Shown here piece after piece: positions 60,650 to 64,000 of a DNA stretch of 64,000 nt. Both the position numbers and the translations under genes were made by a program. The DNA comes from an uncultured Bacilli bacterium. Lineage in GTDB: Bacteria > Bacillota_I > Bacilli_A > RF39 > UBA660. Below the pieces are notes generated by a model, which did no database searches, was not told where the DNA came from, and was given only the letters and a program-made list of their open reading frames with translations. Positions within the stretch are counted from its first letter, which is position 1; each line of letters opens with the position of its first letter. Where the stretch lies: contig CAJTZU010000004.1 of assembly GCA_910584165.1 (NCBI GenBank), forward strand, positions 62,001 to 126,000, read 5' to 3'.

Positions 60650-61380
60650 GATATAAATGCCCTCTTTTTATCTTCTAATTCCATTTGCCTATAATAAGCA
60701 CATAATTGATGACTTGCCTTTATGAAATGAACAGATTTTTCTAGACGTAAATATTCTGGATTTAAAGCAGATATTTTAGATAATCCTTGAGATAATCTAA
60801 TTCTATCTAAAGCATCTGCATCTTTTAAAATTCTCCACATAGTGATAAAACTACCAAGATTAGTTAGTCTATATCTTTGAACAACCTTTTTTTCTTCCTC
60901 ATCATTTAAAGAATGTAATTCAATAATAGCACATAATAATTTTCGATTTTCCTGACTTTCATAAATAGGATTCGTTAATAAAGCTCCTACTTTTTCTGCC
61001 GATAACTTGCCATGTATTCTATCTTCACAATCGTTTCTTCTACCAATATCATGATATTTAGCAGCATCCAATACAATTCTTTTATCTGTATCCGAGGATA
61101 AATACTGCTCACTTAATAAAAAAGTCCAAAAAAGAGTTCTTTCAATATGGTCTGGTCCATGTAAAAAACTTAAATAAAGAACAGCCTTATCTAAAGTGGC
61201 ATATTCTTCTTTTAATTTTTCTATTTGAGTTTTTGATAAACCATCTAGTATACTTTTTAAATCTTCTTGCCCCATGAAAACGTATTTTAAATCATATGCA
61301 CCATCTCTTAAGCACTCTTGATAATTAGTAGCCAGTTCCTCAAAAGAAATATTTTCCTTTTCATCTAATAGTTTTATCAT
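60646..61380 (-). CDS. HD-domain phosphohydrolase, paralog 1
   Basis: 244 residues. Metal-binding HD motif: H74/H78 (SFLHGPDHIERTLFW), H110-D111 (DAAKYHDIGRRND), H123 and a late Asp (ILKDADALDRIR). Such domains usually hydrolyse phosphates of nucleotides. Paralogous to the gene upstream, with 35-40% identity by eye around the motif. Substrate unknown. Confidence 0.8.
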   Translation of the reverse strand: MIKLLDEKENISFEELATNYQECLRDGAYDLKYVFMGQEDLKSILDGLSKTQIEKLKEEYATLDKAVLYLSFLHGPDHIERTLFWTFLLSEQYLSSDTDKRIVLDAAKYHDIGRRNDCEDRIHGKLSAEKVGALLTNPIYESQENRKLLCAIIELHSLNDEEEKKVVQRYRLTNLGSFITMWRILKDADALDRIRLSQGLSKISALNPEYLRLEKSVHFIKASHQLCAYYRQMELEDKKRAFIS

Positions 61381-61449
61381 ACCATCACCAATTTCATTAT
61401 ATAAGAAAAAGAAAAATCTGTAAAGAAAAACTATTGACTACTCAATAGT

Positions 61450-62154
61450 TTAAACTTTATATTTTACTTTATAATAAGTACATAATTCATAACTTGCTTT
61501 GATATAAAATACTGATGTAGCAGTTCTTAAATATTTAGGATTAAAAGATAATTCATCTAAATATCCCAAATCATAACGAATTCTATCTAAAGCATCAATA
61601 TCTTTAAGAAGTTTCCATAGGATATCAAATCTATCTTTATTTTTTAATGAATACTTTTGAAAAATAGATGAAGATTTAGAATCGTCTAAAGAATGCAATT
61701 CAATAATTGCACATAGGAGATTTCTATTTTCTTCTTCCTCATAAATAAAATCATCTAAATAAGCTAACACTTTAGATGCAGATGTTAATCCATGAACGCA
61801 GTCATCTTTATCATTCGTCCTACCAATATCATGATATTTAGCAGCATCTAATAAAATTCTTCTATCTACTTCGTCTAAATGGTTATCTTTACTAACAATA
61901 TAAGCCCAAAATAAAACTTTTTCAGAATGATATTTTCCGTGAATCTTACTAGGATATAAAATATCTTCCAAAATATTTTTCAATTCTTCTTTTAGCACCA
62001 AAATATCTTGATTATCTAACCCTTTTAAAATAGTAGTTAAATCTAATTGATTTTCTGAAAAAGAAAAACTGTCAATAAAAAGACTAGATTCTAAAAACTC
62101 TTGATAATAGCTATCTAAATTATTAACTTTTCTTTTTTCTAATAATTGTAACAT
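61450..62154 (-). CDS. HD-domain phosphohydrolase, paralog 2
   Basis: About 234 residues from the ATG at 62154 (AGGTGGTAGT upstream); the open frame further upstream overlaps the promoter. HD motif: SKIHGKYHSEKVLFW, DAAKYHDIGRTND, CVHG and LLKDIDALDRIR. It shares the closing segment (F.(P/I)(K/E)YLR...S.(H/F)(F/Y)IKAS.(Q/E)LC.YY) with paralog 1, so the duplication covers the whole length. Confidence 0.8.
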   Translation of the reverse strand: MLQLLEKRKVNNLDSYYQEFLESSLFIDSFSFSENQLDLTTILKGLDNQDILVLKEELKNILEDILYPSKIHGKYHSEKVLFWAYIVSKDNHLDEVDRRILLDAAKYHDIGRTNDKDDCVHGLTSASKVLAYLDDFIYEEEENRNLLCAIIELHSLDDSKSSSIFQKYSLKNKDRFDILWKLLKDIDALDRIRYDLGYLDELSFNPKYLRTATSVFYIKASYELCTYYKVKYKV

Positions 62155-62169
62155 ACTACCACCTATCAC

Positions 62170-62198
62170 AGTATATAAAAATTTAAAAGAAATGTAAA
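62170..62198 (-). promoter_or_regulatory. Promoter of the HD-domain genes
   Basis: On the minus strand TTTACA, 17 bases and TATACT, about 15 bases before the start codon. Confidence 0.65.
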
Positions 62199-62242
62199 TG
62201 TGTTTTTTTGTTATTTCCTTTTTATTGACAGTTTTTGACATA

Positions 62243-62270
62243 AAAAAAGATTAGTAAACTAATCTTTATT
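62243..62270 (-). terminator. Terminator of the infC-rpmI-rplT operon
   Basis: AAAGATTAGT and ACTAATCTTT with a two-base loop, followed by T on the minus strand. Confidence 0.88.
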
Positions 62271-62799
62271 TTAATGCATCTAATAATTCTGCTTTTTTCA
62301 TAGTTGCATAACCTTCAATGTTAGCTTCCTTTGCCATATCTCTTAACTCTGCAACTGTTTTCTTTGATAAATCATTATCATTTTTCTTTTCAACTACTGT
62401 TTCTTTTTTCTCTGCTTTAGGAGTTTCTTTAGCAACTACTTTTCCTTCTAAAGCATCTTTTGCCATCGTTACTAATCCTGTAAATGCTTGAGCATCTTGA
62501 ATAGCAATCTCACTTAGCATTTTTCTATTAATAGTAACTCCTGCTTTATTTAATCCATTGATAAATTTAGAATAACTAATATCATTCATACGACAAGCAG
62601 CATTAATACGAGTAATCCATAATTTTCTCATATTCCTTTTTGTTTGTCTTCTATCTCTATAAGCATATTTTAAAGAGTGCATTACTTGTTCTTTTGCAGT
62701 TTTATATAATTTATGTTTACTTCCAAAGTAACCTCTAGCTTGTTTTAAAACTTTTTTTCTTCTTGCAGCGTGGATAGTTCCGCCTTTAACTCTTGCCAT
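62266..62799 (-). CDS. rplT: Ribosomal protein L20 with an added C-terminal Rho_N/SAP-like domain
   Basis: 177 residues against about 118 for ordinary L20. Residues 1-118 are normal L20 (MARVKGGTIHAARRKKVLKQ to VTMAKDALEGK). A Lys/Glu/Val linker (119-142) leads to a 35-residue domain, LSKKTVAELRDMAKEAN then IEGYATMKKAELLDALK, with the helix-turn-helix pattern of Rho N-terminal or SAP domains. L20 is needed for 50S assembly and represses its own operon through the leader. The added domain could bind RNA or DNA. Confidence 0.93.
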   Translation of the reverse strand: MARVKGGTIHAARRKKVLKQARGYFGSKHKLYKTAKEQVMHSLKYAYRDRRQTKRNMRKLWITRINAACRMNDISYSKFINGLNKAGVTINRKMLSEIAIQDAQAFTGLVTMAKDALEGKVVAKETPKAEKKETVVEKKNDNDLSKKTVAELRDMAKEANIEGYATMKKAELLDALK

Positions 62800-62820
62800 T
62801 TTAAATTCTCCCTTCGTTTA

Positions 62821-63012
62821 TTAAATTGTTACATTTTTTAGTCTGTTAGCATCTGCTTTACTTAATTCGGAAGCTTTTCTACCACTTCTGTTAGATGCTG
62901 CATTTTTCTTTCCAGTATTATGTCTAGTTCCTGGATGTCCTATTTTAATAGATCCACTATCACGAACATTTAATACTTTTTTAGTTCCTTTATGTGTTTT
63001 TAATTTTGGCAT
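62821..63012 (-). CDS. rpmI: Ribosomal protein L35
   Basis: 63 residues, MPKLKTHKGTKKVLNVRDSG, then RHNTGKKNAASNRSGRKASE. Between infC and rplT as usual. Confidence 0.96.
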   Translation of the reverse strand: MPKLKTHKGTKKVLNVRDSGSIKIGHPGTRHNTGKKNAASNRSGRKASELSKADANRLKNVTI

Positions 63013-63022
63013 ATTATTCCTC

Positions 63023-63553
63023 CTATTTTTCCTTTTTTGGCATAAGTATCATTGTCATATTACGTCCATCAAGAAGTGGTTTTTGCTCAACTTCAGACAC
63101 TTCATTTAGTGCTTCAGAAAAACGTATTAAAACTTGTTTTCCTAAATCTGTATGAGCCATTTCACGTCCTTTAAAACGAATTGAAGCCTTTACACGATGA
63201 CCTTTTTCTAAATATTTAATTGCTTGATTAACTCTAGTATTGAAATCATGAATATCGATAGATACTGACAATCTATATTCTTTCATTTCTAAATTGGTTT
63301 CCCTTTGTTTTTTCAAATTTTCTTTTTGTTTTTTCTTATTCTCATATTTAAACTTATTATAATCCATTATTTTGCATACTGGTGGATTACCATTTTGATT
63401 GATTAAAACAAGATCAAACCCTGCATAGGTTGCTAAAGTTAATGCATCCTTAATATTTTTGATTCCTAGTTGTTCACCATTTGGTCCAATGACCATAACT
63501 TCTTTTGCTCGTATTTGCTCATTAATGAACAAATCTTTTTCTTTGTTTGCGAT
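63023..63553 (-). CDS. infC: Translation initiation factor IF-3, apparent AUC start
   Basis: About 176 residues. No ATG lies near the 5' end. AGGAGG (63562-63567) is followed after 8 bases by ATC at 63551-63553, then AANKEKDLFINEQIRAKEV with the usual distance to the INE motif. The GTG at 63562 overlaps the ribosome binding site and is unlikely. The N-domain (to about 75) and C-domain (from EYRLSVSIDIHDFNTRV) are complete. infC in other bacteria uses AUU, which lets IF-3 repress its own translation; AUC would serve the same way. Confidence 0.93.
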   Translation of the reverse strand: MANKEKDLFINEQIRAKEVMVIGPNGEQLGIKNIKDALTLATYAGFDLVLINQNGNPPVCKIMDYNKFKYENKKKQKENLKKQRETNLEMKEYRLSVSIDIHDFNTRVNQAIKYLEKGHRVKASIRFKGREMAHTDLGKQVLIRFSEALNEVSEVEQKPLLDGRNMTMILMPKKEK

Positions 63554-63567
63554 AACAAACACCTCCT

Positions 63568-63735
63568 ATTTTCATAATTCTACAACAGTATCTTATACCA
63601 TGAAAAAAGTGCATACTAGGGTATCCACTTTTAAAAGCTATTCTTCATATTTCTATTACTTTTGGCTTTTACCTATCGCTTCAGCAATCAGGTGGATGTG
63701 GATACATCGCTTTCCTTTTTTTCATTACATGGTAG
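63568..63735 (-). promoter_or_regulatory. L20-type leader with attenuator hairpin
   Basis: The roughly 170-base leader between the promoter and infC contains, on the minus strand, AAAAGTG-G-ATAC, loop CCTA and GTAT-G-CACTTTTTT (63603-63632), a good attenuator with a T run. The upstream half can form other pairings, for example with GCGATGTATCCACATCC. This is the place and type of the Bacillota L20 leader, in which L20 stimulates early termination. Confidence 0.75.
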
Positions 63736-63764
63736 ATTATACATAAAAATACTATGTTTGTCAA
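63736..63764 (-). promoter_or_regulatory. Promoter of the infC operon
   Basis: TTGACA (63759-63764 complement), exactly 17 bases and TATAAT (63736-63741 complement): perfect consensus. Confidence 0.92.
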
Positions 63765-63843
63765 GTATAAAATATGTTTTTTAATATTTTATCGATTCTG
63801 CAAACTTTGTATTTTCATCTTTAAACACACTTCCGCAAAAACT

Positions 63844-64000
63844 TCAGCGCAATTGTAATAAATATGTGATTTTCTCAAATCTATCATACTTATGCACACA
63901 TTTCTTGATAACTTCATAATTAGAAAAATTATATTCACTCTCTTCTATCTCTTTGTTAGTCGTATAAACAATAAAAAGAGTCTCATGATTTTCTACACTT
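63844..64000 (-). CDS. C-terminal part of an unknown protein (runs off the window)
   Basis: A minus-strand frame is open from the window edge for about 51 codons to TGA at 63844-63846, reading SVENHETLFIVYTTNKEIEE, then EYNFSNYEVIKKC and ending LLQLR. Composition is protein-like, but the fragment is too short to identify. It lies upstream of the infC promoter on the same strand. Confidence 0.4.
   Translation of the reverse strand, partial: SVENHETLFIVYTTNKEIEESEYNFSNYEVIKKCVHKYDRFEKITYLLQLR

Noticed and set aside
63690..63715. Apparent third cassette end near GTGGATACATCGC
   Set aside because: Similarity is limited to GGATACAT; no peptide frame or paired hairpins follow. It belongs to the L20 leader.
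63459..63746. Plus-strand frame of 95 codons opposite infC
   Set aside because: It covers the infC leader and promoter in antisense; these explain the region better.

Overview
The window is AT-rich (roughly 30% GC by eye) chromosomal DNA from a spore-forming low-GC member of the Bacillota, closer to Bacilli or Erysipelotrichia than to Clostridia. The reasons are PolC plus a short DnaE, SepF and a DivIVA-like gene beside ileS, rpsT divergent from gpr, a nusA-ylxR-infB operon, a T-box, a CIRCE operator and strong GGAGG-type ribosome binding sites. Sporulation is supported by three genes: the 3' half of sigK (2781-3161), spoVIF (33467-33709) and the GPR spore protease gene (36899-37912). No rRNA, tRNA, CRISPR array or insertion sequence was seen. 

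Layout. Positions 1-2815 are the right end of an integrated element that begins outside the window: two tandem paralogous small genes and a large serine recombinase whose last codons run into an interrupted sigK, at the same codon position as the B. subtilis skin element. Positions 3165-5232 hold a Fic protein and an unknown gene. Positions 5284-10118 hold sepF, a divIVA-like gene and a T-box-controlled CYTH-ileS unit. Positions 10236-24832 hold dnaE, polC, rpmB, a YfhO-type membrane protein and two transglutaminase-fold proteins. Positions 24852-33709 hold nrnA, ackA, three paralogous lipoproteins, lysS, dusB, a pilin-like protein and spoVIF. Positions 34133-44047 hold der, an orphan pilin, gpr, rpsT, rbfA and infB-rnpM-nusA-rimP. 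Positions 44128-52771 hold a seven-gene run pssA-psd-hydrolase-queA-metalloprotease-F420 ligase-like-miaA, and ruvAB. Positions 52834-56815 are a decaying tandem family of membrane/zinc-ribbon proteins. Positions 56862-64000 hold clpB under CIRCE, HD-domain proteins and the infC-rpmI-rplT operon behind an L20-type leader. 

The most unusual feature is a small cassette present twice (about 33772-34066 and 39690-40002). Each copy encodes a nearly identical 25-residue hydrophobic peptide on the minus strand, too short for ordinary gene calling, and a convergent structured plus-strand RNA with its own promoter and terminator. The peptide mRNA has a hairpin that hides its ribosome binding site and 5'/3' ends that can pair with each other; the two copies differ by changes that keep the helices paired. 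This is the architecture of a type I toxin-antitoxin module. I do not recognise the peptide family, so I regard it as a candidate undescribed system. The second copy sits between infB and rbfA. 

Other oddities are an L20 with a Rho_N/SAP-like tail, an infC with an apparent AUC start, a RimP reduced to its N-terminal domain and a PolC with two insertions. All statements come from reading the sequence and from memory of protein families; no database search was possible.
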